From positions 620,001-684,000 of the forward strand of contig NZ_CP041046.1 of the NCBI RefSeq assembly GCF_006385595.1: DNA of 64,000 bases, read 5' to 3'. The notes below the pieces were generated by a model, which ran no database searches, was not told where the DNA came from, and worked only from the letters and a program-made list of their open reading frames with translations. Source of the stretch: Luteibacter pinisoli (GTDB lineage: Bacteria > Pseudomonadota > Gammaproteobacteria > Xanthomonadales > Rhodanobacteraceae). Positions 35,737 to 45,996 of the stretch are shown here, one piece after another (the first letter of the stretch is position 1; each line of letters opens with the position of its first letter). Made by a program: the position numbers and the translations under genes.

Positions 35737-38700
35737 GTGTCCAAGCATTCTTCGCCCATGGTCCGGCTCAGCCGGATCAGTCTAGCGCTCGCCCTGGCCC
35801 TGGGAGCCGGCGCCGCGCTGGCCCAGTCCACCACCGGTAGCATCTTCGGCCAGGCGCCGGTTGCCGATGGCGAGACCGTCGTGGCCCGCAGCACCACGGG
35901 TGTCAATCGTGAAGTAACGGTCGGTGCCGACGGCCGTTACACCATCGGTTCGCTGCCGCTGGGTACGTACACCGTCAGCCTGATGCAGGGCGGCAAGGCC
36001 GTCGATGCACGCAACGACGTGAACCTCCGCGTGGGTTCGGGTACCGAAGTATCGTTTGCCGGTGCCACCAGCGCCGCCCAGGCCACCAGCCTCGGTTCGG
36101 TGACGGTCTCGGCCAACACGCTTCCGCCGGTCGACGTCTCCTCCGTGGATTCGCGCACCGTGATCACGGCGCAACAGCTTGCGAAGCTGCCGCTCGCACG
36201 CAGCGCCGAAGCGATCGCCTTGCTCGCGCCGGGCGTCGTCCCGGGTTACAGCGGCTTCACCGGTACCACCAACAGCAACTCGCTGGTCTCCATCGGCGGT
36301 TCGTCGGTCACCGAGAACGCGTACTACCTCAACGGCTTCAACACCACCGATCCGCTCAGCGGCTTCGGCGGCATCACCCTGCCGTACGGCGCGATCGACC
36401 AGCAGGAAATCCTGAGCGGCGGCTACGGCGCAGCGTATGGCCGTTCCGACGGCGGCGTCATCAGCCAGAGCGGCAAGCGCGGCACCAACGAGTGGCACTT
36501 CGGTGCGCAGCTGCTGTGGGAGCCGGCGTTCGCCCGCGGCACCAGCCCGAACTCGTACTACGTCAGCGGTACCCAGGCGGGCAACATCTACCGTCGCTAC
36601 TCGCAGAACAACAGCTGGACGGCGACCGAAAGCGCGTACGTCGGCGGCCCGCTGATCAAGGACAAGCTGTTCTTCTTCGCTGCCGTTGAGCAGGAGAAGC
36701 AGGATTCCAACTCGGTCACCGCCGTGTCCACCTCGTACAACAACCAGTACGAGTACCACGATCCGAAGTGGTACGCGAAGATCGACTGGAACATCAACGA
36801 CACCAACATCGTTGAACTGACCGGCGCCAGCAGCAAGACCCAGTACAAGGGCAACTTCTACAACTACGATTACGACACCGGCCAGACGGGTTCGCTCAAC
36901 AGCCAGGATACGTCGACCAAGAACGACGCCCGCGTCTATATCGCCAAGTACACCAGCTACATCACCGACGACCTGACGCTGACTGCCATGTACGGCAAGC
37001 AGAAGATGACGTACTACAGCGAGACCCCGGGCTACGACCCGTCGCTCACGTACATCCTCGATCCGGAACTGCAGAACCCGGCCGTCACCGGTGGCGCGCA
37101 GATCAACAACGCGCAGTCGGCCCTGACCATCGCCAATCCGGACCACGAGGCCACCACGCGCAACCTACGCCTGGACCTCTCCTGGAAGGTGGGTGACCAC
37201 ACCATCACCGGCGGTATCGACAACCTCGATTCGCACGACGTCGATGACGGTGAGAACGCGGTGGCCTGGGAATACGGCTTCGGCACGCCGGACGTCGCGA
37301 TCAGCGACGCACCGTTCGTGGCGGCACCAAACACCGGCGCCGGTGGCGAGACGGGTTATTACGTGTCGAAGTACCTGTACAGCACCGCCGCGTCGGTGCG
37401 CGTGAAGCAGCGCGCCCAGTACCTGGAAGACAGCTGGCAGGTGAACGACCGCTGGCTGGTGAAGGTGGGCCTGCGCAACGACCAGTTCACCAACTACAAC
37501 CCGAACGGCGACGCCTTCCTGCGTATGACCAAGCCGCAGTGGGCTCCGCGCCTCGGTGCCGCGTGGGACGTGAACGGCGATTCGTCGCTGAAGATTTACG
37601 CCAACGCCGGCCGTTACTACCTCGCCATGCCCGCTTCGGTGGCGCTGCGCGCGGCAGCCGGTTCGCTGTACACCAACACCTACTACACCTACACCGGTAT
37701 CGATTCGAACGGCTACCCGACGGGTCTCACCCAGCTGGCCTCGGCCACGGGCGGTGGCGTGTCGGCCAACAACGAGTACGGCCAGTCGCCGGACCCGAAG
37801 ACGGTGGCTTCCAGCGGCATCAAGTCCGAGTACCAGGACGAATACCAGCTCGGCTTCGACCAGCAGATCAACAGCGACTGGGTGTGGGGCATGAAGGGCC
37901 AGGTGCGCAAGCTGCGTAACATCCTCGACGACATCTGCGACCTCGACTCGATCCAGGCCAAGGCGGCATCGCTCGGCTACGACGTCTCCGAAGCCGACAT
38001 GAACGGCTGCTACCTGTCCAACCCGGGCCGTTCCAACACGTACCGCATTCCGGACGGCAACGGCGGCTACGTCAGCGTCGACATGTCCGCAGCGGACTTC
38101 GGCATGCCGCAGGCCAAGCGTAGCTACTACGCCCTGGAGACCTACCTCGAGCATCCGTTCGACGGCACGTGGACCGGCAAGATCGACTACCTGTACTCGA
38201 AGAGCTACGGCAATACCGAAGGCCAGGTCCGTTCGGATATCGGCCAGACCGACGTCTCCGCGACGGTGGACTGGGACTACGGCAAGCTCATGGAATATTC
38301 CAACGGCCTGCTCTCGAACGACCGCAAGCACCAGCTGAAGGCCTACGGTTCATGGCAGGTCGCGCCGGAGTGGATGCTCTCGGGCAACATCCTGCTGATG
38401 TCGGGCACGCCGAAGACCTGCCTGGGCTACTACGGTGCGGACCAGACCAACCCGATCGGTTATGGCAGCTACTACCACTACTGCGGTGGCCTGCCGTCGC
38501 CTCCGGGTGCCGCGGGACGCCAGCCGTGGCAGCACATCGTCTCGCTGTCGGCCGAATACCGTCCGATGTGGGCTGACCAGAAACTTGCGTTCAATGTGAT
38601 GGTCTACAACGTACTGAACGAATCGAAGGCCACGGCCGACTACGTCAACTACGGCACCACGACCGCGCCGAACACCAACTACGGTCGCGTCACGTACTAC

Positions 38701-38745
38701 AGCACGCCGCGTTACGTCCGCTTCGGTATCACGTACGACTTCTGA
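35737..38745 (+). CDS. TonB-dependent receptor with N-terminal carboxypeptidase-regulatory-like domain (Oar-like)
   Basis: A 1002-residue outer-membrane beta-barrel transporter. The signal peptide is LALALALGAGAALAQ; a CarboxypepD_reg-like beta domain follows (VGADGRYTIGSLPLGTYTVS, about 60-80), then the plug (VDVSSVDSRTVITAQQLAKL, YLNGFNTTDPLSGFGG) and a barrel ending in the aromatic residue of RFGITYDF. This layout matches the Oar subfamily, abundant in Xanthomonadales; substrates are often peptides or glycans but cannot be deduced. The start is GTG 35737 with GGGGAG 7 bp before it; the ATG at 35758 is an alternative. A terminator lies 93 bp downstream. Confidence 0.94.
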   Translation: MSKHSSPMVRLSRISLALALALGAGAALAQSTTGSIFGQAPVADGETVVARSTTGVNREVTVGADGRYTIGSLPLGTYTVSLMQGGKAVDARNDVNLRVGSGTEVSFAGATSAAQATSLGSVTVSANTLPPVDVSSVDSRTVITAQQLAKLPLARSAEAIALLAPGVVPGYSGFTGTTNSNSLVSIGGSSVTENAYYLNGFNTTDPLSGFGGITLPYGAIDQQEILSGGYGAAYGRSDGGVISQSGKRGTNEWHFGAQLLWEPAFARGTSPNSYYVSGTQAGNIYRRYSQNNSWTATESAYVGGPLIKDKLFFFAAVEQEKQDSNSVTAVSTSYNNQYEYHDPKWYAKIDWNINDTNIVELTGASSKTQYKGNFYNYDYDTGQTGSLNSQDTSTKNDARVYIAKYTSYITDDLTLTAMYGKQKMTYYSETPGYDPSLTYILDPELQNPAVTGGAQINNAQSALTIANPDHEATTRNLRLDLSWKVGDHTITGGIDNLDSHDVDDGENAVAWEYGFGTPDVAISDAPFVAAPNTGAGGETGYYVSKYLYSTAASVRVKQRAQYLEDSWQVNDRWLVKVGLRNDQFTNYNPNGDAFLRMTKPQWAPRLGAAWDVNGDSSLKIYANAGRYYLAMPASVALRAAAGSLYTNTYYTYTGIDSNGYPTGLTQLASATGGGVSANNEYGQSPDPKTVASSGIKSEYQDEYQLGFDQQINSDWVWGMKGQVRKLRNILDDICDLDSIQAKAASLGYDVSEADMNGCYLSNPGRSNTYRIPDGNGGYVSVDMSAADFGMPQAKRSYYALETYLEHPFDGTWTGKIDYLYSKSYGNTEGQVRSDIGQTDVSATVDWDYGKLMEYSNGLLSNDRKHQLKAYGSWQVAPEWMLSGNILLMSGTPKTCLGYYGADQTNPIGYGSYYHYCGGLPSPPGAAGRQPWQHIVSLSAEYRPMWADQKLAFNVMVYNVLNESKATADYVNYGTTTAPNTNYGRVTYYSTPRYVRFGITYDF

Positions 38746-38838
38746 TCCCGCGGATAACGCTTAGCAACGCATTCACATACCAACAATAAGGCGCCCGAGC
38801 CGTGAGGCTCATCTCCCGGGCGCCCGTCTCCCCAGATA

Positions 38839-38877
38839 GGCCGCCGAGTTGTTTCCCCATCGGCGGCCCTTTTTTTT
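38839..38877 (+). terminator. Rho-independent terminator of the TonB receptor gene
   Basis: Stem GGCCGCCGA / TCGGCGGCC with a 12-nt loop and a following T run. Just upstream, GGCGCCCG (38790-38797) and CGGGCGCC (38817-38824) form another stem that may belong to the same 3' structure. The mscL gene is convergent. Confidence 0.88.
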
Positions 38878-38894
38878 GCCTGGAAGCTATGCCC

Positions 38895-39302
38895 TTACGG
38901 CGTGCGGTTCTGCTGCTTGAGCAGGTCGCGGATTTCCTGGAGCAGGACGACGTCGGCCGGCGTGGCGGCGGGGGCGTCCTGGTGGCGGGTCAGCTTGTTG
39001 ATGGCCTTGACCACGATGAAGATCGCCAGCGCGATGATCACGAACTGGATCAGCACGTTGATGAAGATGCCGTACTGGATGGCCACTTCAGCCGTCTTCG
39101 TCGCCGCGTCACCGGGTTTCAGCACCCATTTCCACTGCGAGAAATCGATGCCGCCGATCAGCATGCCGATGGGCGGCATGATGATGTTGTCGACCAGCGA
39201 TGTGACGATCTTGCCGAACGCCGCGCCGATCACGACACCGACCGCCAGGTCGACGACATTGCCGCGTAGTGCGAATTTCTTGAATTCTTCGCCGAAGCTC
39301 AT
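38895..39302 (-). CDS. mscL: Large-conductance mechanosensitive channel
   Basis: A 135-residue inner-membrane channel that opens under hypo-osmotic shock. The N-terminal amphipathic helix MSFGEEFKKFALRGNVVDLAVG (shown here as its two halves MSFGEEFKKF and ALRGNVVDLAVG), TM1 VVIGAAFGKIVTSLVDNIIM, TM2 GIFINVLIQFVIIALAIFIV and the C-terminal charged helix with EIRDLLKQQ are all present. Length is normal for the family. It is monocistronic, convergent with the TonB receptor gene. Confidence 0.97.
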   Translation of the reverse strand: MSFGEEFKKFALRGNVVDLAVGVVIGAAFGKIVTSLVDNIIMPPIGMLIGGIDFSQWKWVLKPGDAATKTAEVAIQYGIFINVLIQFVIIALAIFIVVKAINKLTRHQDAPAATPADVVLLQEIRDLLKQQNRTP

Positions 39303-39372
39303 CGGTAACTCTCCTCGTTGCGTCGTGTCGAACAGCTGAAACTAGCGATCCCCATGTAAGGATCGCGCGAAT

Positions 39373-40071
39373 TCACGAAATGCGTCCACCAAACTCGGCG
39401 ATGCCTTCGAGCGTGGCCTTGAACGTATCGCCGCGTTGCAACGCTGATACACCGGCGGGCGTGCCGGTGTACACGAGGTCGCCGGCCTTGAGCTCGAACA
39501 GGGTGGACAGCGCGGCGAGGATCTCGCCCACGTCGAGCACCATGTCGCCCAGGGTGGCCTGCTGGCGCACCTGGCCGTTCACTTCCAGCGTGATGCGGGT
39601 CGATGCCGTCGGTGTGACCTCGGACGCCGGGACCAGTGCGGAGATCGGCGCCGAATGGTCAAAGCCCTTGGCCACGTCCCAGGGCGCGCCCTTGGCCTTG
39701 GCCTGCGCCTGCAGGTCGCGGCGGGTAAGGTCCAGGCCGACGCCGTAGCCCCAGACCAGTGCGCGGGCCTGTTCCACGGAAAGGTGGCTGCCACCGGCGC
39801 CCAGGGCCACGACCATTTCCACTTCGTGGTGCAGGTCGCTGGTGGCGGAGGGGTAGGGCACGTCCGCGCCGTCGGTGACGATGGCGTCGGCCGGCTTGGT
39901 GAAAAACATGGGGTTCGCCTTGTCTACGCTGGCGCCCATTTCCTTGGCATGATCGGCGTAGTTCCGGCCGATGCAGAAGATCCGGCGGACAGGGAAACGG
40001 CCAGGCTGGCCGGCGACGGGGACGCTCGGCAGGGCCGGCGCGGGGATGACGGTGAGGGGTTCGGTAGGCAT
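39373..40071 (-). CDS. Fumarylacetoacetate hydrolase (FAH) family protein
   Basis: A 232-residue cytoplasmic enzyme of the FAH superfamily. It shows the family blocks IFCIGRNYADHAKEMG, PMFFTKPADAIV, HHEVEMVVALG (metal-binding Glu pair) and GVGLDLTRRDLQ, ending in LVYTGTPAGVSALQ. Members hydrolyse or decarboxylate beta-diketo acids; the short single-domain form here resembles the fumarylpyruvate hydrolase or oxaloacetate decarboxylase (FAHD1-type) group. Exact substrate is undetermined. It is divergent from the MacA-like adaptor gene. Confidence 0.92.
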   Translation of the reverse strand: MPTEPLTVIPAPALPSVPVAGQPGRFPVRRIFCIGRNYADHAKEMGASVDKANPMFFTKPADAIVTDGADVPYPSATSDLHHEVEMVVALGAGGSHLSVEQARALVWGYGVGLDLTRRDLQAQAKAKGAPWDVAKGFDHSAPISALVPASEVTPTASTRITLEVNGQVRQQATLGDMVLDVGEILAALSTLFELKAGDLVYTGTPAGVSALQRGDTFKATLEGIAEFGGRIS

Positions 40072-40188
40072 GGGCCAAGCCTAGCAGGTGACACCTGTCA
40101 CGGCAGATGACTGATGCCGTCGAATGGCGCACGGTCCGCCAGGTTCGCATGATCTTGTACGTAGACCGCCAGGGGGATGCGAGGGGAC

Positions 40189-41436
40189 ATGAATTCGAAC
40201 ACGGAGCTGCTCCGGCAGCTGAAGATCGACAAGGCGCACAAGGAAGCCCCCGGGGGCGGGCCCCCGTGGGGGCGCATTGCCGCCATTGCCGGCGTGGTCG
40301 TCCTGCTGCTCGCCATCGGCGTCGGTGCCTGGGTCTTCCTGGGCCATCGCCCGGTGGAAGTGCAGACCGCCACCGCCGTGGCCCCGGCGTCCGCCAGCGA
40401 GGCCGGCGCGGTGCTCCAGGCCACCGGCTACATCACCGCCCGCCGCCAGGCCACCGTCTCCGCGCAGATCACCGGCGCGCTCACCGAAGTGCTCATCGAG
40501 GAAGGTGACCGCGTGGCCAAGGGCCAGGTGCTGGCGCGGCTGGAAGACAGCGCGCTGCGCGCCGGCCTGCAGTCCGCCCAGGCCAGCGCCGCCGCGGCCC
40601 ATGCCAGCGTGGCGCAGAACGAAGCCCAGCTCGACCAGGCCCTGCGCGATGCCACCCGCCAGGAGGCGCTGGTCGGCCGCGGCCTGGTCTCCAAGCAGAT
40701 CGCCGAACAGACCCGCACCCAGGCCAATACCTACCGCGCCCAGCTCAACACGGCACGCCGGCAGGCCCAGGCTGCGGATTCGCAGGTGGGCGTCGCCCAG
40801 GTCAACCTCGATTACACCGTGGTGCGCGCGCCGTTCGATGGCGTGATCACCGACAAGGCCGCGCAGGTGGGCGAGATCGTTTCGCCGCTCTCCGCGGGTG
40901 GCGGCTTCACGCGTACCGGCGTGGGCACCATCGTCGACATGGATTCGCTGGAAATCGACGTGGACGTCAACGAGGCCTATATCGGCCGCGTGCAACCGGC
41001 GATGGCGGCCGAGGCCGTGCTCGACGCGTACCCGGACTGGCGTATTCCTGCCCACGTCATCGCGATCGTTCCCGCCGCGGATCGCGGCAAGGCGACGGTG
41101 AAAGTGCGCGTCGCCCTGGAAAGCAAGGACGGACGCATCGTCCCGGACATGGGCGTGCGCGTGTCCTTCCTCGAGCATCGCGCCGAGGGCCATGCCGAGG
41201 TGCCGAAGGGCGTCATGGTGCCGGCCAATGCCATCGTTTCGCGCGACGGCCACGAGGTGGCGTTCGTGGTGGCCGACGAGAAGGCCCACCGCCACGACAT
41301 CACCGCGGCCAAAGCGGCCAACAACGACCTGCGCCTGGTGACGGCCGGCCTCACCGCCGGCGACACCGTCATTACCTCACCCCCCGACACCGTCGCCGAT
41401 GGCACCGCCGTCCGCGTCGCGCCGTCCAAGCCCTGA
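40189..41436 (+). CDS. Periplasmic adaptor (MacA-like membrane fusion protein)
   Basis: About 415 residues. A cytoplasmic N-terminus is followed by one membrane segment (IAAIAGVVVLLLAIGVGAWV), lipoyl half-motifs (ATGYITARRQATVSAQITGA), a long alpha-hairpin (QNEAQLDQALRDATRQEALV and AQLNTARRQAQAADSQVGVA) and beta-barrel domains. The gene is the first of a four-gene unit with an ATPase and two FtsX-like permeases, so it belongs to an ABC-type export complex rather than RND. Start: ATG 40189 (MNSNTELL), with GAGGGG close upstream; the in-frame ATG at 40177 is possible. Confidence 0.92.
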   Translation: MNSNTELLRQLKIDKAHKEAPGGGPPWGRIAAIAGVVVLLLAIGVGAWVFLGHRPVEVQTATAVAPASASEAGAVLQATGYITARRQATVSAQITGALTEVLIEEGDRVAKGQVLARLEDSALRAGLQSAQASAAAAHASVAQNEAQLDQALRDATRQEALVGRGLVSKQIAEQTRTQANTYRAQLNTARRQAQAADSQVGVAQVNLDYTVVRAPFDGVITDKAAQVGEIVSPLSAGGGFTRTGVGTIVDMDSLEIDVDVNEAYIGRVQPAMAAEAVLDAYPDWRIPAHVIAIVPAADRGKATVKVRVALESKDGRIVPDMGVRVSFLEHRAEGHAEVPKGVMVPANAIVSRDGHEVAFVVADEKAHRHDITAAKAANNDLRLVTAGLTAGDTVITSPPDTVADGTAVRVAPSKP

Positions 41437-41455
41437 CCGCCTTAGGAGATATCGC

Positions 41456-42142
<687 letters not shown>

Positions 42143-42153
42143 GGGGCGGCGCG

Positions 42154-43320
42154 ATGAAATACTTTCATCTGATATGGGCCGCGTTGTTCCGCCGGAAGGC
42201 GCGCACCTTCTTCACGCTGATATCCATCCTCGCCGCCTTCCTGCTGTTCGGCATGCTCGATGCCACGCGCTCGGCCTTCGATTCCGGCGGCAGCGTCATC
42301 GGCGTGGACCGCCTGATCACCACCTCGCGCTACTCCATCATCCAGTCGTTGCCGGTCAGCCTTCAGGCGCAGATGAAGGCGATTCCCGGGGTGAAGGATG
42401 TCGGTTACTCCAACTGGTTCGGCGGTATCTACCAGGACCCGAAGAACTTCGTCCTGAGCTTCGCCGTCAGCGACAACTACATGGATATCTACCACGAGAT
42501 CCAGCTGCCGGCCGACCAGCGCAAGGTGTATGAAAACACCCGCACCGGCGCCATCGTCGGTGAAGCGCTGGCCAAGCGCTTTGGCTGGAAAGTCGGCGAC
42601 AAGATCCCGCTGCAGTCGACGATCTTCCCGCAGCGCAATGGCGACAAGACCTGGCCCTTCGACATCGTCGGTATCTATACCGCGGCGCCGGGTGCCGCAA
42701 ATGGCACCGACCAGCAGTTCTTCTTCCACCATAAATATTTCGAAGATGCCAATGCGTTCCAGAGCATCGGCACCACGGTGGGCTGGTACTTCGTGCGGCT
42801 GAATTCCCCCGCCGATGCCGAGCGCGTGGCGAAGGCGGTGGATGCCCTCTCGGCCAATTCCGACCACGAAACCAAGACGCAGACCGAACAGGCCTTCAAC
42901 GCCTCGTTCGCCAAGCAGATTGGTGATATCGGCCTCATCGTCAGCGCGATCATGGGCGCCGTGTTCTTCACCCTCATCCTGCTCACGGGCAACACCATGG
43001 CGCAGGCCGTGCGTGAGCGCACCAGCGAACTGGCTGTGCTGAAGACGATCGGTTTCTCCAGCCATAGCGTGCTGTACATGGTGCTGGCTGAAAGCGTTCT
43101 CCTGCTGCTCATCGGCGGGGCGCTGGGGCTGGGCCTTGCCGGGATCATCGTGCCCATCGTGGCCAAGGGCAGTGGCGGCATGCTGAACCTGCCGCCGGTC
43201 GGCTCGCAAACGTGGATCCTCGGGCTTGTGCTCATGCTGGTGATCGGCGCCATCGTCGGTGCGCTGCCCGCCATCCGCGCCATGCGCCTGAACATCGTCG
43301 ATGCCCTCGCCGGGCGCTAA
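42154..43320 (+). CDS. ABC transporter permease, FtsX/MacB fold (first of two)
   Basis: A 388-residue membrane protein with one N-terminal membrane segment (FFTLISILAAFLLFGMLD), a large periplasmic MacB-PCD-like domain (about 45-260) and three C-terminal membrane segments (about 275-295, 320-345, 350-375). The block LAVLKTIGFSSHSVLYMVLA before TM3 is typical of FtsX-family coupling helices. Together with the adjacent permease and ATPase it would form a mechanotransmission-type exporter working with the adaptor. Substrate is unknown. Confidence 0.93.
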   Translation: MKYFHLIWAALFRRKARTFFTLISILAAFLLFGMLDATRSAFDSGGSVIGVDRLITTSRYSIIQSLPVSLQAQMKAIPGVKDVGYSNWFGGIYQDPKNFVLSFAVSDNYMDIYHEIQLPADQRKVYENTRTGAIVGEALAKRFGWKVGDKIPLQSTIFPQRNGDKTWPFDIVGIYTAAPGAANGTDQQFFFHHKYFEDANAFQSIGTTVGWYFVRLNSPADAERVAKAVDALSANSDHETKTQTEQAFNASFAKQIGDIGLIVSAIMGAVFFTLILLTGNTMAQAVRERTSELAVLKTIGFSSHSVLYMVLAESVLLLLIGGALGLGLAGIIVPIVAKGSGGMLNLPPVGSQTWILGLVLMLVIGAIVGALPAIRAMRLNIVDALAGR

Positions 43321-43329
43321 GGAACTGCC

Positions 43330-44652
43330 ATGAAGACTTTGAAGAAGTTCCTGCGCGGCGTGTTGTTGCTTGCCATCATCATCGCCTTCCTGGTGGCATG
43401 GTCCGCCCTGCCGTGGCAAGGCATCGTCGTACTCGCCGTGCTGCTGGCGGTGTGGATGACCGTGACGCGGCGTGGCCGGCAGACCTGGCAGGTGACGCGC
43501 GTGGGCTTGTCCACGGTGACGCAACGGCTGGGCTCCTCGTCCGTCGTCGTGGTCGGCATCGCGGGCGTCGTCGGCGTGCTGGTGGCGATGCTCGCCATGA
43601 GCGAAGGCTTCGCGGAAACCCTGCGTGCCTCCGGCAACGATCACACCGCCATCGTCCTGCGCGGCGGTTCACAGGCCGAGCTCAACTCCATCCTCGACCG
43701 CGACAGCGCCAACGTGGTGATGCAGGCGCCGGGTGTGAAGAAGGGCGCCGAGGGGCGGCCGATTGCCTCGGGCGAACTGGTGGTGGTGGCCAACCTGCCG
43801 CGCAAGGGCGACCCGAACAGCGATTCCAACGTGCCCATCCGTGGCGTCAGCAACGATGTGTGGGCGCTGCGCGATAACGTGAAGATCATCGAAGGCCGCG
43901 CCTTCAAGCCTGGCCTGCGCGAAGTCATCGTCGGCAAGGGCGCGAAGGGCCAGTTCGAAGGGCTCGACGTCGGCAAGAGCATCCGCCTGGCCGGGCAGAC
44001 CTGGACGGTGGTGGGCGTGTTTGCCTCGCACGATGCGCTGGAGTCCGAACTGTGGGGCGACACGCAGAGCGTCGCCTCGGCGTACCGCCGCGGCAGCAGC
44101 GTGCAGTCGGTGACGGTGTTGCTGGATTCGCCCAGGGCGTACGACCAGTTCAAGGCCAGCCTCGCCGCGGACCCTCGCCTGAAGGTGGATGTGAGCACCA
44201 CCGAGGCGTACTTCGGCAAACAGTCCGAAGCACTGACCAAGACCCTGCGCATCGTCGGCATCACCGTCGGCATCATCATGGCGATCGGTGCCGTGTTCGG
44301 CGCGTTGAACACCATGTTCGCCGCGATCCAGGCGCGCGCCCGTGAAATCGCCACGCTGCGCGCCATTGGTTTCCGTGGCGTGCCGGTGGTGGTGTCGGTG
44401 CTGCTGGAGACCATGTTGCTGGCCTTGCTCGGCGGCATCCTCGGTGCAGGCATCGTCTGGCTGATCTTCCACAACTACACGGCGTCCACCCTTGGGGCGA
44501 ACTTCAGCCAGGTGGTGTTCCAGTTCCAGGTGGGGCCGGCGCTGCTGTGGACGGGCCTGAAATGGGCGCTCGCCATCGGCTTCATCGGCGGGCTGTTCCC
44601 GGCCCTGCGTGCGGCGACGGTGCCGGTGACCACGGCATTGCGCGAGCTCTGA
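43330..44652 (+). CDS. ABC transporter permease, FtsX/MacB fold (second of two)
   Basis: A 440-residue FtsX-like permease. It has two N-terminal hydrophobic segments (near 8-45, VLLLAIIIAFLVAWSALPWQ and GIVVLAVLLAVWM), a further one near 75-95 (SSSVVVVGIAGVVGVLVAML), a periplasmic domain (about 100-310) and three C-terminal segments around REIATLRAIGFRGVPVVVSV. The extra N-terminal segments set it apart from its neighbour. AAGGAACTGCC precedes the ATG. It ends the adaptor-ATPase-permease-permease operon and is convergent with a small lipoprotein gene. Confidence 0.93.
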   Translation: MKTLKKFLRGVLLLAIIIAFLVAWSALPWQGIVVLAVLLAVWMTVTRRGRQTWQVTRVGLSTVTQRLGSSSVVVVGIAGVVGVLVAMLAMSEGFAETLRASGNDHTAIVLRGGSQAELNSILDRDSANVVMQAPGVKKGAEGRPIASGELVVVANLPRKGDPNSDSNVPIRGVSNDVWALRDNVKIIEGRAFKPGLREVIVGKGAKGQFEGLDVGKSIRLAGQTWTVVGVFASHDALESELWGDTQSVASAYRRGSSVQSVTVLLDSPRAYDQFKASLAADPRLKVDVSTTEAYFGKQSEALTKTLRIVGITVGIIMAIGAVFGALNTMFAAIQARAREIATLRAIGFRGVPVVVSVLLETMLLALLGGILGAGIVWLIFHNYTASTLGANFSQVVFQFQVGPALLWTGLKWALAIGFIGGLFPALRAATVPVTTALREL

Positions 44653-44657
44653 GCCGA

Positions 44658-44894
44658 TCAGGGTGGTGCTGGCGGTTCTTTGCAGCGGTGGGCGTGGATA
44701 AGCCAGCGCCCGCCGCGATCCACGCAGGCGTCGTAGTCGGCGAAGTCGGTGGACGGCGCCATCACCGCCGTGTTGTCGGCGCGGAAGGGCTGGCAAGACG
44801 CCAGCGCGGCGGTGCCGATGCAAAGCAGGGTGACGAGGCGTGCGGCACAGAGGCGAAGGCGTTGCGAACGGGGGACGTGGGGACGGCCGTCCAT
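44658..44894 (-). CDS. Small lipoprotein, unknown function
   Basis: A 78-residue protein. The N-terminus is basic then hydrophobic (LVTLLCIGTAALASC) and ends in a lipobox-like LASC with Cys34. The mature part is about 45 residues with two further cysteines in DACVDRGGRWLIHAHRC, which could form a disulphide. The ATG at 44894 is chosen because an upstream start (44951) would bury the signal peptide behind a long N-terminal extension. The C-terminal Cys-x13-Cys pattern with GGRW is, from memory, common in small Xanthomonadales proteins, but no function is known. Confidence 0.65.
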   Translation of the reverse strand: MDGRPHVPRSQRLRLCAARLVTLLCIGTAALASCQPFRADNTAVMAPSTDFADYDACVDRGGRWLIHAHRCKEPPAPP

Positions 44895-45015
44895 GGGCTC
44901 TCCAGCGATGACGGCTGGAAAGCCTAGGGTGCGGCCCCCGGCCGCGAACATTGGAAAATTCTGAAAAAAGCGGGCCTGACCTCAAAATGTGAGCGAGGTC
45001 ACATCGGGCCAGGGA

Positions 45016-45924
45016 TCAGGCCTTGCGTCCCCGCATCATGGTGATGATGCCCACGCCGACCAGGATGATCGCCATGCCGGCCAGGTCAAACGGCCCGACG
45101 TGCTCACCGGCCAGCGCCACGCCAAACAGCACCGCCACCGGCGGGTTCACGTAGGCATAGCTGGTGGCCAGCGCGGGCCGCACGGTCTTCAGCACATAGA
45201 GGTACGCGCTGAAGGCGATCAGCGAGCCGAACACCACGAGGTAGGCCAGGGCGGCCGTGGCCGATGTTTCAGGATGCGCCGGGAAACGCTCGCCATGCAG
45301 CAGCGCGATGATGCCGAGCGCGACGCTGGCGCAGAGCATCTGCGCGGCGGTGTTCATCGGGCCCTTGGGCATGTCCTGGCGCTTGGACCACACCGAGCCA
45401 AAGGCCCAGCACGACGCGGCGACGATCAGGGCGATCGCCCCGAGCGGCGAACCGGACAGGCCCGCACCCAGGTTCAGCACGATGACGCCGATGAAGCCGA
45501 GCACCAGCCCGGCGGTCTCGCCGCGCGAAGGCCACTCGCCGTAGAGGCCACCAAATACCGCCGCGAACAGCGGCATGCTGGCCACCGCCACGGCGGCGAT
45601 GCCCGAACTCACCGACTGCTCGGCGAAGCAGACCAGGCCATTGCCACCGGCCAGCAGCAAGGTGCCGACGATGGCCGCGTTGCGCCACTGGCGTGCGGTG
45701 GGCAGGGTGGCGCCGCGGACGCGCAGCACGGCAAACAGCAGGACGCCGGCGATGGCGAAGCGCAGCGCCGCCAGCAGGAACGGCGGATAGCTCACCAGCG
45801 CATAGCGGATGCCCAGGTAGGTCGAGCCCCAGATGACATACAGCGCGAACAGCGACAGCGGCACCATCCACCGCGCGTCGGTAACGGCGGCGGTGGGCGT
45901 GGAAGAGGGCGAAGCGTCGGGCAT
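45016..45924 (-). CDS. EamA/DMT-family transporter (YedA-like)
   Basis: A 302-residue inner-membrane carrier with ten predicted helices in two EamA repeats. Diagnostic blocks are YVIWGSTYLGIRYALVSYPP near the start and the second-half AYVNPPVAVLFGVALAGEHV. Family members export amino acids or other small metabolites; the YedA subgroup has no firm substrate. It is convergent with nothing and is separated from the downstream small lipoprotein gene by about 120 bp. Confidence 0.92.
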   Translation of the reverse strand: MPDASPSSTPTAAVTDARWMVPLSLFALYVIWGSTYLGIRYALVSYPPFLLAALRFAIAGVLLFAVLRVRGATLPTARQWRNAAIVGTLLLAGGNGLVCFAEQSVSSGIAAVAVASMPLFAAVFGGLYGEWPSRGETAGLVLGFIGVIVLNLGAGLSGSPLGAIALIVAASCWAFGSVWSKRQDMPKGPMNTAAQMLCASVALGIIALLHGERFPAHPETSATAALAYLVVFGSLIAFSAYLYVLKTVRPALATSYAYVNPPVAVLFGVALAGEHVGPFDLAGMAIILVGVGIITMMRGRKA

Positions 45925-45996
45925 GGGGAGGGCGAGCCAGGGTAAAGCGGAACGATATCGCCAGTGTGTGAAAGGCGGTAGCGAAATCGTCGCGGG

